Shown piece by piece: positions 46,107 through 55,500 of a stretch of 64,000 nucleotides of DNA (its first letter is position 1; each line of letters starts with the position of its first letter). This DNA comes from Deltaproteobacteria bacterium (GTDB lineage Bacteria > Myxococcota_A > Polyangia > HGW-17 > SLPX01), in NCBI GenBank assembly GCA_021162935.1, contig JAGGXR010000034.1, forward strand, positions 1 to 64,000, read 5' to 3'. The translations under genes and the position numbers were made by a program. The notes beneath the pieces are model-generated. The model was given only the letters and a program-made list of their open reading frames with translations. It searched no databases and was not told the DNA's origin.

Positions 46107-47567
46107 TCAGGATCGACGGATGGTCTCGATGGCGTTCGTCATCGCCTGTTCCAAAAGGCCTTGAGGCATCTGCTTGATGAAGCCTTCCTCCATGAGGTGC
46201 GTGACCAGGCCGCGGGAGAAGTCGATGTCTCGTTGAGCGATGGCTCGGACTTCGTCGGGCGTCTTGGGCGTGCGGGCGACGCCGTCTTCGATGGCCTGGG
46301 CCGCCACGGCCGCTGCTTCATCCGGGAAGACGCCAGGCTCATCCATGAGGGGGATGATGTACTCTGGGGTCAATCCTCTCTTCTCCGCGGTCGCCGCCAC
46401 GGATCGGGCCGCCGCGACGGCCATGGCATCGGTGACCTTCTTGGCACGGACCGTCAGGCTGCCCTTAAGGATGCCTGGGAAGCCCAGTGAGTTATTCACC
46501 TGATTGGGAAAGTCGCCACGGCCGGTGGCCACCACGAATGCGCCGGCTTCTTTTGCCGCGTGGGGGTAGATTTCCGGCACCGGGTTTGCACAGGCGAACA
46601 CGATGGCCTTGTCCGCCATGGATCGGATCCATTCCGGCTTGACCACGTCGGGGCCGGGCTTGGACACGGCAATGAGGACGTCGGCACCCTTGCAGGCCTC
46701 TTCGATGTCTTTGACACCCTTCGGGTTCGTGTTCTCGCAGATTTCCCATTTGCGATAGAATCGTGGGTCGCTGCGGATGTCCTGTCGGTCCTTGTGGAGA
46801 CCTCCCTTACTGTCGAACATGATGACTTTTTTCGGGTCTGCACCCGCCTGCATGATGAGTCGGGCGATGGTGGTGTTGGCCGCTCCTGCGCCGTGGAACA
46901 CATACCGCACTTCCGAGATAGGCTTTTCGGCGAGCTTGAGCGCATTGATGAGACCGGCCAGGGTCACGCTTCCCGTGCCTTGGGCGTCGTCGTGCCACAC
47001 CGGGATGTCACAGGCATCACGGAGCGTGTCGAGCACTTTGAAACAATTGGGTTGGGAGATGTCTTCCAGGTTGACGGCTCCAAAAGAGGGCTGGAGCATC
47101 TTGACAAATTCGATGATCTTGTCCGGGTCGTTGTGTCCCTGCGCGTCCCTGCTGTCCACACAGATGGCCGTGGCGTCCACACCGCCCAGGTACTTCATCA
47201 GAAAGGCCTTGCCCTCCATGACTCCCAGGCCGCCCGATGGGGTGACGTTGCCGTCTCCGAGGACTCTGGTCGAGTCGGAGACCACCGCCACCGTGTTGCC
47301 CCGGTTGCTCAGCTCGAAGGAGAGGTCGTTGTCGTCGCGAATACTCGTCGAGATCTTGGAAACTCCGGGAGTGTACCACACGTTGAACCAGTCGAAGCCC
47401 CAGACGCCCGCTTTGGGCACGGACATCATTTTCCCGCCGTAGAACTTGTGTGCCAGAAATGATAGGCGCTTGAGAAATTCGGTTTGACCGGCCGCCACCT
47501 GGGCGGGGGAAAAATCGTCGGGGAACGCCTCGTGGAGGTTTGAAAGGTCCATTTTGATCTGTGCCAT
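46107..47567 (-). CDS. NAD-dependent malic enzyme (malate dehydrogenase, oxaloacetate-decarboxylating)
   Basis: 486 residues, with AAGGAG 9 nt before the ATG. Contains the malic-enzyme signatures WYTPGVSKI, VWHDDAQGTGSVTLAGLINA, the dinucleotide-binding VFHGAGAANTTIARLIMQAG, and FACANPVPEIYPHAAKEAGA. It converts malate to pyruvate and CO2 with reduction of NAD(P); the cofactor choice is inferred from the short bacterial NAD-type length without a phosphotransacetylase extension. Cytoplasmic. Single gene, convergent with the GspE-N protein gene. Confidence 0.9.
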   Translation of the reverse strand: MAQIKMDLSNLHEAFPDDFSPAQVAAGQTEFLKRLSFLAHKFYGGKMMSVPKAGVWGFDWFNVWYTPGVSKISTSIRDDNDLSFELSNRGNTVAVVSDSTRVLGDGNVTPSGGLGVMEGKAFLMKYLGGVDATAICVDSRDAQGHNDPDKIIEFVKMLQPSFGAVNLEDISQPNCFKVLDTLRDACDIPVWHDDAQGTGSVTLAGLINALKLAEKPISEVRYVFHGAGAANTTIARLIMQAGADPKKVIMFDSKGGLHKDRQDIRSDPRFYRKWEICENTNPKGVKDIEEACKGADVLIAVSKPGPDVVKPEWIRSMADKAIVFACANPVPEIYPHAAKEAGAFVVATGRGDFPNQVNNSLGFPGILKGSLTVRAKKVTDAMAVAAARSVAATAEKRGLTPEYIIPLMDEPGVFPDEAAAVAAQAIEDGVARTPKTPDEVRAIAQRDIDFSRGLVTHLMEEGFIKQMPQGLLEQAMTNAIETIRRS

Positions 47568-47770
47568 GTCAATATGCTCCTTTTGTTCAAAACCTAATCA
47601 CGGAAAAAATCGACTTTCGTTGCTCGAGACGACTGTTCGGTTGCAAAAAAACGCTTCTTTGGAATGGGTGCACCCATGTCCACAGGGATTTGCACTTTGA
47701 CCGGGGGTTGTCCAGGAAAAATGATACAGGGGCTGGGCCCGGCATCGTCAGGCCACAGGAGGAGGGCGCG

Positions 47771-48643
47771 TCAGGCGACCACGCGGGCCTTGGCTATTTT
47801 TGCCTTGGCTTCTCGTTGTTGGACGCGTTCTCGGAGAACTTCGAGGTCCGGCTCTCCTTCGAGGTCGAGAAAACGCTTCACCGTGAGTCGGAGATACTGC
47901 GGATCCAGGTCGCTGCCGATGTATCGACGGTCCAACAAGGCGGCGGCGATGCCCGTGGTGCCTGACCCGTTGAAGGGATCCAGGATGAGGTCTCCTGGTT
48001 GGCTGGCCGCTCGGATGATACGATCCAGCAGGGCGATCGGCTTTTGGGTCGGGTGTTTTCCGAAGCGTTTTTCCGCTTTCCTGGGCGGCATGATGCTCCA
48101 TAGGCTGCGCATCTGTTTGCCTGCGTTATCCAGCTTCATCGACTGATAGTCGAAGAAGTGCTTGGATTTTTGGTTCCGGGCCGCCCAGATGATGGTCTCG
48201 GTGGAATGAGTGAAGTACCGGCACGACAGGTTCGGTGGTGGCGTGACCTTGTACCACGAGATGTCGTTGAGGAGCTTGAAGCCCAGTTGCTGCATGGCGA
48301 ATCCGACACTAAAAATGACGTGCCTCGTGCCGGTGACGAACATGGTGCCATTGGGGTGGAGAGCGCGCTGACAGAGGCTCAGCCATTCCATGTTGAATTC
48401 ATGGATGTCCTCGGGGCTGCGTGCCCGATCCCATTGCCCCTTGTCGACGTTCGCGCGTTTGCCCGATTGGCAGGTCATGCCCCCATTGGACAGGAAATAG
48501 GGAGGGTCCGCGAAAATGAGGTTCACGGACCCTTGGGGCAGACGGGCCAGGACATCGAGACTGTCCGCGTGGAAGAGGACGAAGGTGTCGTCCTGGTTGG
48601 TAAAAAAGGGCTTGTGTTGGATCTGTGTGCGTTTGATCATCAT
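47771..48643 (-). CDS. N6-adenine DNA methyltransferase, M.DpnIIB (DpnA)-like, GATC specificity likely
   Basis: 290 residues, beta-type order: catalytic DPPYFLSNGG (motif IV) near the N-terminus, then LDPFNGSGTTG (motif I, SAM binding) near the C-terminus. Shared with DpnA/M2.DpnII as I remember it: VDKGQWD, NLSCRYFTHSTETIIWA, and GKHPTQKP. DpnA methylates adenine in GATC and can act on single-stranded DNA. No restriction enzyme or second methyltransferase is adjacent, so it looks like a solitary regulatory or protective methylase. The start is MM at 48643/48640, with a weak GAAAG upstream. Five GATC sites lie at and just upstream of its start. Confidence 0.8.
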   Translation of the reverse strand: MMIKRTQIQHKPFFTNQDDTFVLFHADSLDVLARLPQGSVNLIFADPPYFLSNGGMTCQSGKRANVDKGQWDRARSPEDIHEFNMEWLSLCQRALHPNGTMFVTGTRHVIFSVGFAMQQLGFKLLNDISWYKVTPPPNLSCRYFTHSTETIIWAARNQKSKHFFDYQSMKLDNAGKQMRSLWSIMPPRKAEKRFGKHPTQKPIALLDRIIRAASQPGDLILDPFNGSGTTGIAAALLDRRYIGSDLDPQYLRLTVKRFLDLEGEPDLEVLRERVQQREAKAKIAKARVVA

Positions 48644-48726
48644 GCTTTCAACGGTAAACAGAGTTGATCATACTGGCAAATTTTTGATCATCTCCTTGAA
48701 ATCCAAGGGAAACTGATCGTTCGATC
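48635..48726 (-). promoter_or_regulatory. GATC-dense upstream region of the methyltransferase gene
   Basis: GATC occurs at 48635, 48666, 48686, 48715 and 48723: five sites in 92 bp, against about one per 256 bp by chance. The site at 48666 overlaps a TATGAT that could serve as the -10 box on the minus strand, although no good -35 was found. If the enzyme methylates GATC, this could allow methylation-dependent autoregulation. Inference only. Confidence 0.4.
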
Positions 48727-48993
48727 AGGCCATTCGGTGAGGCGTATCGGGAAACATCTGGTGCTTCGGATCGTGTGGTTTCGGTGGGCGGACCGTGGTG
48801 GACAGATTCGTCAGACGATCACGCATGGAAGGAATAAAGTCAGTCAGGAGCGGTTATGCTCAGGGTTTGGGCTGTTGTACGATGGCGATGGCTGTGGTAC
48901 ACGTTCGGGCCATTGTGGCTCTGCCGGGGGCGTTTTCCCGGATTCGGAGTCCCGGCAGTTCGGTGTTCACGGCAAACTTGGAAAGGGAATGAG
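48727..48993. other. Leader of the Bat operon, no gene seen
   Basis: Open frames here run into the MoxR gene but have no protein-like character before the ATG at 48994. The operon promoter should lie here or in the GATC-rich segment; I could not pick one out. Confidence 0.4.
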
Positions 48994-49983
48994 ATGCAGT
49001 ACGACGTCAAGGCTATCAACGACATGGTGCGCCAGGAAAGTGGGTTCGTGGACGGTCTACTGGCCGAGGTGGCCAAGGTCATCGTGGGCCAAGAGTACAT
49101 GGTGGAGCGGATCCTGATCGGACTGCTCACCAATGGGCACGTGTTGGTGGAGGGCGTGCCTGGTCTGGCGAAGACCCTGACGATCAGCACGATCAGCAAG
49201 GCCATCGATGCCCAGTTTCAGCGGATCCAGTTTACGCCGGATCTCCTGCCTGCCGATATCGTCGGCACGGAGATCTACCGGCCGCAGACAGGTGAATTCA
49301 CGCACAAGAAGGGGCCCGTGTTCGCCAATCTGGTCTTGGCCGACGAGGTGAACCGTGCACCTGCCAAGGTTCAAAGCGCCCTGCTCGAATCCATGCAGGA
49401 GCGGCAGGTGACCATCGGGGACAAGACCTATCCCTTGCCGGATCTGTTCCTGGTGATGGCGACCCAGAATCCCATCGAGCAGGAAGGAACCTATCCGCTT
49501 CCCGAGGCGCAACTCGATCGGTTCATGCTCATGCTCAAGGTGGGTTATCCCACCAAAGAAGAGGAGCGGACCATCATGGACCGCATGACCACGGGGCAAT
49601 CGGTCGACGTGTCGATGGTGGTCAAGCCGGAGCAGTTGCTCAGTGCCAGGCAGGTCATCTCGGAGGTCTACATCGATCCCAAACTCTGCTCGTACATCGT
49701 GGATTTGGTCTACGCCACCCGTGCTCCCAAAGAATATGGAATGGCGGAACTCGCTGATTTTCTCGAGTACGGGGCGAGCCCCAGGGCGAGCATCTTTTTG
49801 AACATGGCCTCACGGGCCCACGCGTTCCTCAAGCATCGGGGGTACGTGACGCCAGAAGACATCAAGGCCATTGCGCCCGACGTGTTGCGGCATCGGCTGA
49901 TTTTGACCTATGAAGCCGAGGCGGAGGAAGTGAGCACCGAGGATATCGTCCAACGTCTGTTGGAACAGGTCGAAGTGCCGTGA
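48994..49983 (+). CDS. MoxR-family AAA+ ATPase of the Bat operon
   Basis: 329 residues from the ATG at 48994, with AAAGGGA upstream. Walker A GVPGLAKT (54-61), Walker B LVLADEVN (Asp117, Glu118), sensor 1 MATQNP and the MoxR signature EGTYPLPEAQLDRFM. The C-terminal lid domain contains SPRASIFL. MoxR ATPases act as chaperones that assemble or activate von Willebrand-factor-A proteins; here the partners are the DUF58, BatA and BatB proteins encoded downstream. First gene of the operon; 13 bp to the next. Confidence 0.92.
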   Translation: MQYDVKAINDMVRQESGFVDGLLAEVAKVIVGQEYMVERILIGLLTNGHVLVEGVPGLAKTLTISTISKAIDAQFQRIQFTPDLLPADIVGTEIYRPQTGEFTHKKGPVFANLVLADEVNRAPAKVQSALLESMQERQVTIGDKTYPLPDLFLVMATQNPIEQEGTYPLPEAQLDRFMLMLKVGYPTKEEERTIMDRMTTGQSVDVSMVVKPEQLLSARQVISEVYIDPKLCSYIVDLVYATRAPKEYGMAELADFLEYGASPRASIFLNMASRAHAFLKHRGYVTPEDIKAIAPDVLRHRLILTYEAEAEEVSTEDIVQRLLEQVEVP

Positions 49984-49996
49984 GGAAAGGGCTCAG

Positions 49997-50875
49997 ATGA
50001 TTCCCAGAGAGCTCATTCGCAAGGTCCGTCGGATCGAGATCCGGACGAATCGCCTCGTCAACGAGATGCTGGCGGGTCAGTACCAGAGTGTGTTCAAGGG
50101 GCGAGGCATGGCCTTCGAGGAGGTGCGTCAGTACTTCCCCGGAGACGATATCCGGCTGATCGATTGGAACGTGTCTGCCCGCATGAACGACGCCTACGTC
50201 AAGCTGTTCGTCGAAGAACGCGAGATGACGGTCATGCTCCTGGTGGACATGTCTGCGAGCGGCGACTTCGGGTCCGCCGAGCAGGTCAAAAGAGAGCTGG
50301 CCGCCGAGATGGCGGCGCTGCTGGCCTTTTCGGCCATCAAGAACAACGATCGGGTCGGACTGATTATCTTTACGGACCGCGTGGAGAAGTTCGTTCCCCC
50401 CAAGAAAGGGGCCAAGCACGTCCTGCGGGTGATCACGGAAATTTTGAACTTTCGTCCGGAGCACAAAGGCACGGACCTGAACGCTGCCCTCGAATTTCTC
50501 GGGTATGTTTCCAGGCGCCGTTCCGTTGCTTTCCTGTTCAGCGATTTTTTGGCCTCCGATTACGAACACAGCCTCAAAGTCGCCCACAAGCGACACGACC
50601 TCGTGCCCGTGGTCATCACCGATCCCGTTGAAGAACGTGTGCCCGACGTGGGCGTCTTGATGGTCGAGGACCTCGAAACGGGCAGGGTAATGGCATTCGA
50701 CACCTCGGCGCGTGCGGTCGGGGCGTATCGTCGACGCGTGGCGCAGATCCGCGAGTGGCGCGAGGCCATGTTCAGGAGACGAAAGATCGATTTCATCAAC
50801 GTTCGCACGGACAAGCCGTACGTCCAGGCTTTGGTTCAGTTCTTCAGGATGCGGGAAAGGAGAATGAGACGATGA
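49997..50875 (+). CDS. DUF58 protein (VWA-like partner of MoxR)
   Basis: 292 residues. Contains the DUF58 core FKGRGMAFEEVRQYFPGDDI and RLIDWNVSARMNDAYVKLFV, then a VWA-like domain starting LLVDMSASGDFG (DxSxS-type metal site). Later GLIIFTDRVEKFVPPKKG and SVAFLFSDFL follow. Cytoplasmic, no membrane helix. The typical MoxR-DUF58 pair. Its stop overlaps the next start (ATGA at 50872-50875). Confidence 0.9.
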   Translation: MIPRELIRKVRRIEIRTNRLVNEMLAGQYQSVFKGRGMAFEEVRQYFPGDDIRLIDWNVSARMNDAYVKLFVEEREMTVMLLVDMSASGDFGSAEQVKRELAAEMAALLAFSAIKNNDRVGLIIFTDRVEKFVPPKKGAKHVLRVITEILNFRPEHKGTDLNAALEFLGYVSRRRSVAFLFSDFLASDYEHSLKVAHKRHDLVPVVITDPVEERVPDVGVLMVEDLETGRVMAFDTSARAVGAYRRRVAQIREWREAMFRRRKIDFINVRTDKPYVQALVQFFRMRERRMRR

Positions 50876-52311
50876 GGTCGGCCGGTCCATGGTCCATGGC
50901 CCTGTTGGCCTGCTTGTGGGTGGTCGCGGACAGGCCTGCTCGAGCTGAGTCGGCGGGTCCACCGACCGTTCCTCGATCGGCCATGAGTCCTCGTGGCGGA
51001 CATCGAATGGCGTCTCGATCCATGACTCGAGCACGTCCTGGTCAGCATCCTGCGCCGCGGATCGTGGTGCATCCGCGACCTGCGCAGCCGCCGACGGGTC
51101 AGGCTGCTGGCGGGACGACCGCTTCGCCACCGACGCCTGGGAACCAGACGACTGGTCAACCGGCCTCATCTGGCGGAGCGGCTCCTCAGCCAACGCCTCA
51201 GGATGCCGAGACGGCCCGATGGAAGCCCATGGTGGGCAGTCATGTCGTTGCAGGTGACGCGGTGCACGTTGGTGACCGGTTTCAGCTGCGCATCGACGTG
51301 GTGCATCGTCCCCAGGTGACGGTCAATCTGCCTGCGCAAATCGGTCTGGGCGACGATGTGATGGTGTTCGGTTCGCAGAAAAAGTCGTCCGAGACCCTCG
51401 ACGACGGAAAGATCAGAGAGGAGTACGAACTCCGATTGACCTGCTTCAAGACGGGCAACGTGAAGTTAGGCCCGATCGAAGTGACCTACAGTTTTCCGGG
51501 CAAGGGCGGTCATCCGCAGGTGGCTACGGTTCAGGTCGAACCGGTGACCGTCAAGATCGTCAGTGTGACCGCCAACGAGCCGGACCCGAAGATCAAGCCG
51601 GACCAGGGTCCTGTTTCCGTATACGAAGAGAATCGGACGGCGAAATACGTGGCCATTACTCTCGTGGCCCTGCTGTTGGGTGGGCTGTTGGGTTGGCTTT
51701 TGTATGCGTGGCTTCGTCGTCGTGTCAAGAAAGAGAAGCCAGGGCCGCCGCCTCGGCCTGCTCACGAGATCGCCCTGGAGAAGCTGGACGCCATTTCGGA
51801 GTCGCCCTATCTGGAAGAAGGCCGATTCAAGGAATTTTATTTTTCGGTGTCCGAGGCGATTCGGGAGTATTTTGGAAATCGGTATGGGTTCGATTCCCTC
51901 GAACTGACCACCACGGAGCTGTTGGCGCAGATGAAGCAGGTGGCCTTCGAAGGGGTGACCCTGGAGGAACTCACCGTGTTCACCGGTGACTGTGACCTGG
52001 TCAAGTTCACCAAGTACGTGCCGGATCGCACTGATGCCGAGGACCTGCTTCGTCGGGCCTATGGGATCGTGCATTCCACCATGGTCGTGGCTCCCGTCGC
52101 CCATGATGCATCCGGTGTCGAGACGGCTGCATCGCCTGGGGTCCAGGAATCAGCGGCCCAAGAAGCGGTGAAACCGGACGAGTCATCACGCGCGGTGCAT
52201 GATGCCGCCGAGAAGTCAGCGGAGGATGTCGGCGCAACGCCCGAGCCATCCGTCGAAGCGTCGGAGGTCGATCGGTCCCAGGATCCGCCTTCGGATGGAG
52301 GGGCACCATGA
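50872..52311 (+). CDS. BatD-like membrane protein with Pro-rich exported linker
   Basis: 479 residues from the ATG overlapping the previous stop. Signal peptide ends RPARA. A Pro/Gln/Thr-rich linker (~25-110) leads to a beta domain (~115-245: VHVGDRFQLRIDVVHRPQVT, ...YELRLTCFKTGNVKLGPIEV). One membrane helix (~260-285) is followed by a cytoplasmic helical domain (~295-410) and an acidic Ala/Glu-rich tail. The cytoplasmic domain (SVSEAIREYFGNRYG, LTTTELLAQM, TGDCDLVKF) resembles the C-terminal domain of the BatD protein encoded at 55501, so this is probably a second, shorter BatD-type component. Confidence 0.7.
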   Translation: MRSAGPWSMALLACLWVVADRPARAESAGPPTVPRSAMSPRGGHRMASRSMTRARPGQHPAPRIVVHPRPAQPPTGQAAGGTTASPPTPGNQTTGQPASSGGAAPQPTPQDAETARWKPMVGSHVVAGDAVHVGDRFQLRIDVVHRPQVTVNLPAQIGLGDDVMVFGSQKKSSETLDDGKIREEYELRLTCFKTGNVKLGPIEVTYSFPGKGGHPQVATVQVEPVTVKIVSVTANEPDPKIKPDQGPVSVYEENRTAKYVAITLVALLLGGLLGWLLYAWLRRRVKKEKPGPPPRPAHEIALEKLDAISESPYLEEGRFKEFYFSVSEAIREYFGNRYGFDSLELTTTELLAQMKQVAFEGVTLEELTVFTGDCDLVKFTKYVPDRTDAEDLLRRAYGIVHSTMVVAPVAHDASGVETAASPGVQESAAQEAVKPDESSRAVHDAAEKSAEDVGATPEPSVEASEVDRSQDPPSDGGAP

Positions 52312-53477
52312 GCGCAAGAAGACGTCGCCTCATTGCTCCGCCTCCCCTTCCCGAGCGCCGGGAATCCGACTGGGAGCGCCGTTTGACCCTGTGGCTTCCG
52401 TACCTGATGTTGTTGGTGGCGGGGTTGCTCGTGACGGCCTTGGCCCTGCATCATTTTCCTTGGTCCCAAAAGAAGCTGGTGCTCACCCTGCCGCGGGGGA
52501 CCTGGGCGATTGGGGTTCGTCGGTTCCTGGGTTGGTACGTGCTACCTGTGTTGACCGTGGGCCTGGCCGTCTGGGCGGGCCTCGTGTTGTGGCAGCGCCG
52601 CACGCCCACCATGAAGTTTTCGCGGGTGTCGGACCTGGCGGCGCTGGGCCAGGGGATTCGCGCCAAGATCGTCACTTTGCCCAACGTGTTGCGTTTGACG
52701 GTGATCGGCCTTTGGTCCTTTGCCCTGCTTGGCCCCCAACTCAAGACGAACCGCGTGCTGGAGGATACCAGTCGTGGAATCGACATCATGGTGGTTTTGG
52801 ATGTCTCGGGCAGCATGAGCGCCAGGGATCTTCTGCCGAATCGACTCGATGCTGCCAAGCGTGTGATCGACGACTTCGTGGGCCGACGGAAGCACGATCG
52901 GATTGGCCTCGTTTTGTTTGCCAAGGAGGCCTACTGGTGGTGTCCCTTGACGCTCGATCACACCGCGCTGAGGACCATGCTGGCGAACGTGCAGCTCGGC
53001 GTGATCAACCCGAGGGGCACGGCCATTGGAGACGCCATTGGAACGGCGCTGAACCGGCTGCGGCGATCCAAGACCAAGTCGAAGGTGATCATTTTGCTGA
53101 CCGATGGGGACAACAACGCCGGAATCTTGATGCCGCGAAAGGCCGAGCAGTACGCGAGGACGCTTGCTGTGCGGATCTACACGATTCTGATGGGTCTCAA
53201 GGGGCAGCAGTCTTTGTTCGGCATGCGGAACCCGGTCAACCCCAAGCTGCTCGCAGAGATCGCGACCACCACGGGCGGTGTGCCCTATCTGGCGGGTGAC
53301 ACGCGATCGCTTAGGAATCGGTTTCATCGTATCCTGAATCGGCTGGAGAAGGACAAGCTTCCCGCTCGGTACATCGCCAAGTATGAACCGATCCAGCAGT
53401 GGTTCGTTGGGTTCGGGTTGTTGCTCCTGTTGTTGGAATTGGGGTTGTCTCTGACCGTGCTCAGGCGGTTTCCATGA
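52308..53477 (+). CDS. batA: BatA-like membrane protein with VWA domain
   Basis: 389 residues; starts within the previous stop (4-bp overlap). Hydrophobic helices lie at ~28-48, ~72-95 and ~125-145 and a last one at ~365-383, flanking a VWA domain. The metal-ion site is DVSGSMS (Asp165, Ser167, Ser169), with Thr and Asp residues in RGTAIGDAIG and LLTDGDNNAG. Matches BatA of the Bacteroides aerotolerance (Bat) operon. Likely faces the periplasm and interacts with BatB and the MoxR ATPase; the biochemical role of Bat proteins is not settled. Confidence 0.85.
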   Translation: MSARRRRLIAPPPLPERRESDWERRLTLWLPYLMLLVAGLLVTALALHHFPWSQKKLVLTLPRGTWAIGVRRFLGWYVLPVLTVGLAVWAGLVLWQRRTPTMKFSRVSDLAALGQGIRAKIVTLPNVLRLTVIGLWSFALLGPQLKTNRVLEDTSRGIDIMVVLDVSGSMSARDLLPNRLDAAKRVIDDFVGRRKHDRIGLVLFAKEAYWWCPLTLDHTALRTMLANVQLGVINPRGTAIGDAIGTALNRLRRSKTKSKVIILLTDGDNNAGILMPRKAEQYARTLAVRIYTILMGLKGQQSLFGMRNPVNPKLLAEIATTTGGVPYLAGDTRSLRNRFHRILNRLEKDKLPARYIAKYEPIQQWFVGFGLLLLLLELGLSLTVLRRFP

Positions 53478-53490
53478 GGAAGGGAGCGTA

Positions 53491-54558
53491 ATGTACTGGG
53501 GTCACATCGACAGTCTCTGGCCTCCCACGCACCTAGGATTTTGGCTCGTGGCGGCCGTTCCTTTGTTGATCCTGGGCTTGGCCCTGGCGGCCCATTGGCG
53601 TCGCCGCGTGCTGGAAGCCATCGGCCACGTGCCACAACTGCGACGCATGGCCGAGTCGGTGTCCCTACCCAGGAGGACGGCTCGGTCGGTCCTGGTGGTG
53701 GCTGCCTATGGCCTGGCCGTGGTGGCCTACATGCGGCCCCAGAGCGAGGGGAAAGCCGAGTGGGCCAAGAAGCAGGGCCTCGATATGGTGTTCGTGGTGG
53801 ATTTTTCCAAGAGCATGTACGCTCGTGACATTCCGAGAAGCCGCCTCGACAAGGCCAAAGACGAACTGAACCATTTCATCGACGGTCTGGATGGAGACCG
53901 GGTCGGGATCGTGGCGTTTGCCGGAACGGTCAAGCAGTTTCCTCTGACCACGGACTACAACGCGGCCAAGATGTTCTATCAGGATCTGACTCCCAACGAC
54001 ATGCCGGTGGGCGGGACCGCCATCGGTAAAGCGGTGAGCGCGGCGGTTCGCATTCTGCAACGGGTCAGACGACCCGGGCGGGAACGGGACCAGGTCATCA
54101 TCCTGCTCACCGATGGCGAAGACAACGCCTCGAATCCGATTGCCGCGGCGAAGATGGCGGCGAAGTTGGGGATCAAGATCTACGCGTTGGGCATTGGGTC
54201 TCCCAGCGGAGAACTGGTTCCCATCGTAGGAGATGATGGGGCCGAGACGGGAACGGCCAAGAACAAGGACCACAAGCCAGTGGTGAGCCGTCTGGACGAA
54301 AAGACGCTGCTCACAATGACCGACATGACCGGTGGTGCCTACTTCCATGCGACTGCCGCCAGCTTCGGCATGGCCAAGATCGCCAAGGCCATGAAGGACC
54401 TGAAGCGGGCCGCCACCAAGGCCCGAATTCGGCATCATCGCATCGAGGAGTTTCACTGGTTTCTGTGGCCGGCACTGTTCCTGTTGCTCCTGGAATTGGT
54501 TTTGGGCGAGCGGCGGCAGACATTTGCAAGGCGGGTTCGACAAGAGCCTTCCCTGTGA
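53491..54558 (+). CDS. batB: BatB-like membrane protein with VWA domain
   Basis: 355 residues, 13 bp after batA. Two N-terminal helices (~15-35 and ~65-82) and one C-terminal helix (FHWFLWPALFLLLLELVLGE) enclose a VWA domain with metal site DFSKSMY (Asp104, Ser106, Ser108), GGTAIGKAVS and LLTDGEDNAS. A short, batA-like layout; the two are paralogues. Its metal site has Lys in place of the usual Gly between the Ser residues, as in many BatB proteins. Confidence 0.85.
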   Translation: MYWGHIDSLWPPTHLGFWLVAAVPLLILGLALAAHWRRRVLEAIGHVPQLRRMAESVSLPRRTARSVLVVAAYGLAVVAYMRPQSEGKAEWAKKQGLDMVFVVDFSKSMYARDIPRSRLDKAKDELNHFIDGLDGDRVGIVAFAGTVKQFPLTTDYNAAKMFYQDLTPNDMPVGGTAIGKAVSAAVRILQRVRRPGRERDQVIILLTDGEDNASNPIAAAKMAAKLGIKIYALGIGSPSGELVPIVGDDGAETGTAKNKDHKPVVSRLDEKTLLTMTDMTGGAYFHATAASFGMAKIAKAMKDLKRAATKARIRHHRIEEFHWFLWPALFLLLLELVLGERRQTFARRVRQEPSL

Positions 54559-54572
54559 TAAACTGCCCCGGG

Positions 54573-55499
54573 ATGGACGATGAGACGATGATGACGAGAC
54601 GAGCCACGACGAAGATCGCAGCGACTCCTATGCTGGCCGTGATGGTCGGCACGATGGCATGGGGGGGCTGGAGTTGGTTCCAGCGGAAGAACGAGTCCGT
54701 GCAGAAAGGAATGTCCCTGCTGCGAAAGGGCAAGTCGGACAAGGCGCTTTTGGCTTTCAAGAAGGCGCAGCGCAAACTTGGTGAGCGGCCTGCCGTCACC
54801 TATGATTTGGCTGTGGCCCTCTCGGCGGCGGGAAAACTCGAAGATGCGGCCAAGAAGTATCTCGATGCCTCGATGAGGGGCAATCGGTCTTTGCGGATCA
54901 AGGCTCGGTACAACCTGGGGAACGTCTACTACCGTATGGCAAAAAAGTCCGCAACTCAAGGCAGTAAGCAGCTTTCGGCGGCTTTGGCCGCTCTGAAGAA
55001 GGCCGGCAACGTCGTGACGGCGCCTCAACCGACCAAGGAACAATGTGCGGCTCTTGGACAGGCAGCCAAGGCATACAAGGCGGCGGGAACGAGTTTCGGG
55101 CAGGCAAAAGAGCAGTATGGAAAGGCTCGGGGAGAGTATCGTGAGGTGCTCATTCGGCACCCTGCATTCTTTTCGGCCAAGTGGAATCTCGAATTGGCGC
55201 TCAAAGGAATCGACCAGGCAGACCATGTCCTGTCCGAGGCGAAACGCATTGGATCGCTCTATGCGGCAAAGTGCCAGAAGAAGAAAAAGAAAAATCAGAA
55301 GAATAATCAGGGCAAACAACCGAAGAATCAAAAGAAGCAGCAACCCAAGCAGAAGCAGCAAAAAAAGCCCAGTACGCAGGACATGAGGCGGAAGGAGGCC
55401 AAAAAGGCGCTCGACCGCCTGGAACGAGAGCAGCGAGAGAAGAGAAGACACCGGGCCAAGGCGGTTCCGGTGGGAGGACGCCCTGTCGAGGATTGGTAG
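54573..55499 (+). CDS. BatC-like TPR protein with Lys/Gln-rich tail
   Basis: 308 residues from the ATG at 54573, 14 bp after batB. One N-terminal helix (~15-33) acts as anchor or uncleaved signal. TPR-like repeats follow (KGMSLLRKGKSDKALLAFKK, YDLAVALSAAGKLEDAAKKY, ARYNLGNVYYRMAKKS). From ~230 the tail is a low-complexity Lys/Gln/Asn run. In Bat operons a TPR protein (BatC) usually follows BatB, which is the basis for the call; sequence conservation of BatC is low. Confidence 0.7.
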   Translation: MDDETMMTRRATTKIAATPMLAVMVGTMAWGGWSWFQRKNESVQKGMSLLRKGKSDKALLAFKKAQRKLGERPAVTYDLAVALSAAGKLEDAAKKYLDASMRGNRSLRIKARYNLGNVYYRMAKKSATQGSKQLSAALAALKKAGNVVTAPQPTKEQCAALGQAAKAYKAAGTSFGQAKEQYGKARGEYREVLIRHPAFFSAKWNLELALKGIDQADHVLSEAKRIGSLYAAKCQKKKKKNQKNNQGKQPKNQKKQQPKQKQQKKPSTQDMRRKEAKKALDRLEREQREKRRHRAKAVPVGGRPVEDW

Positions 55500-55500
55500 G

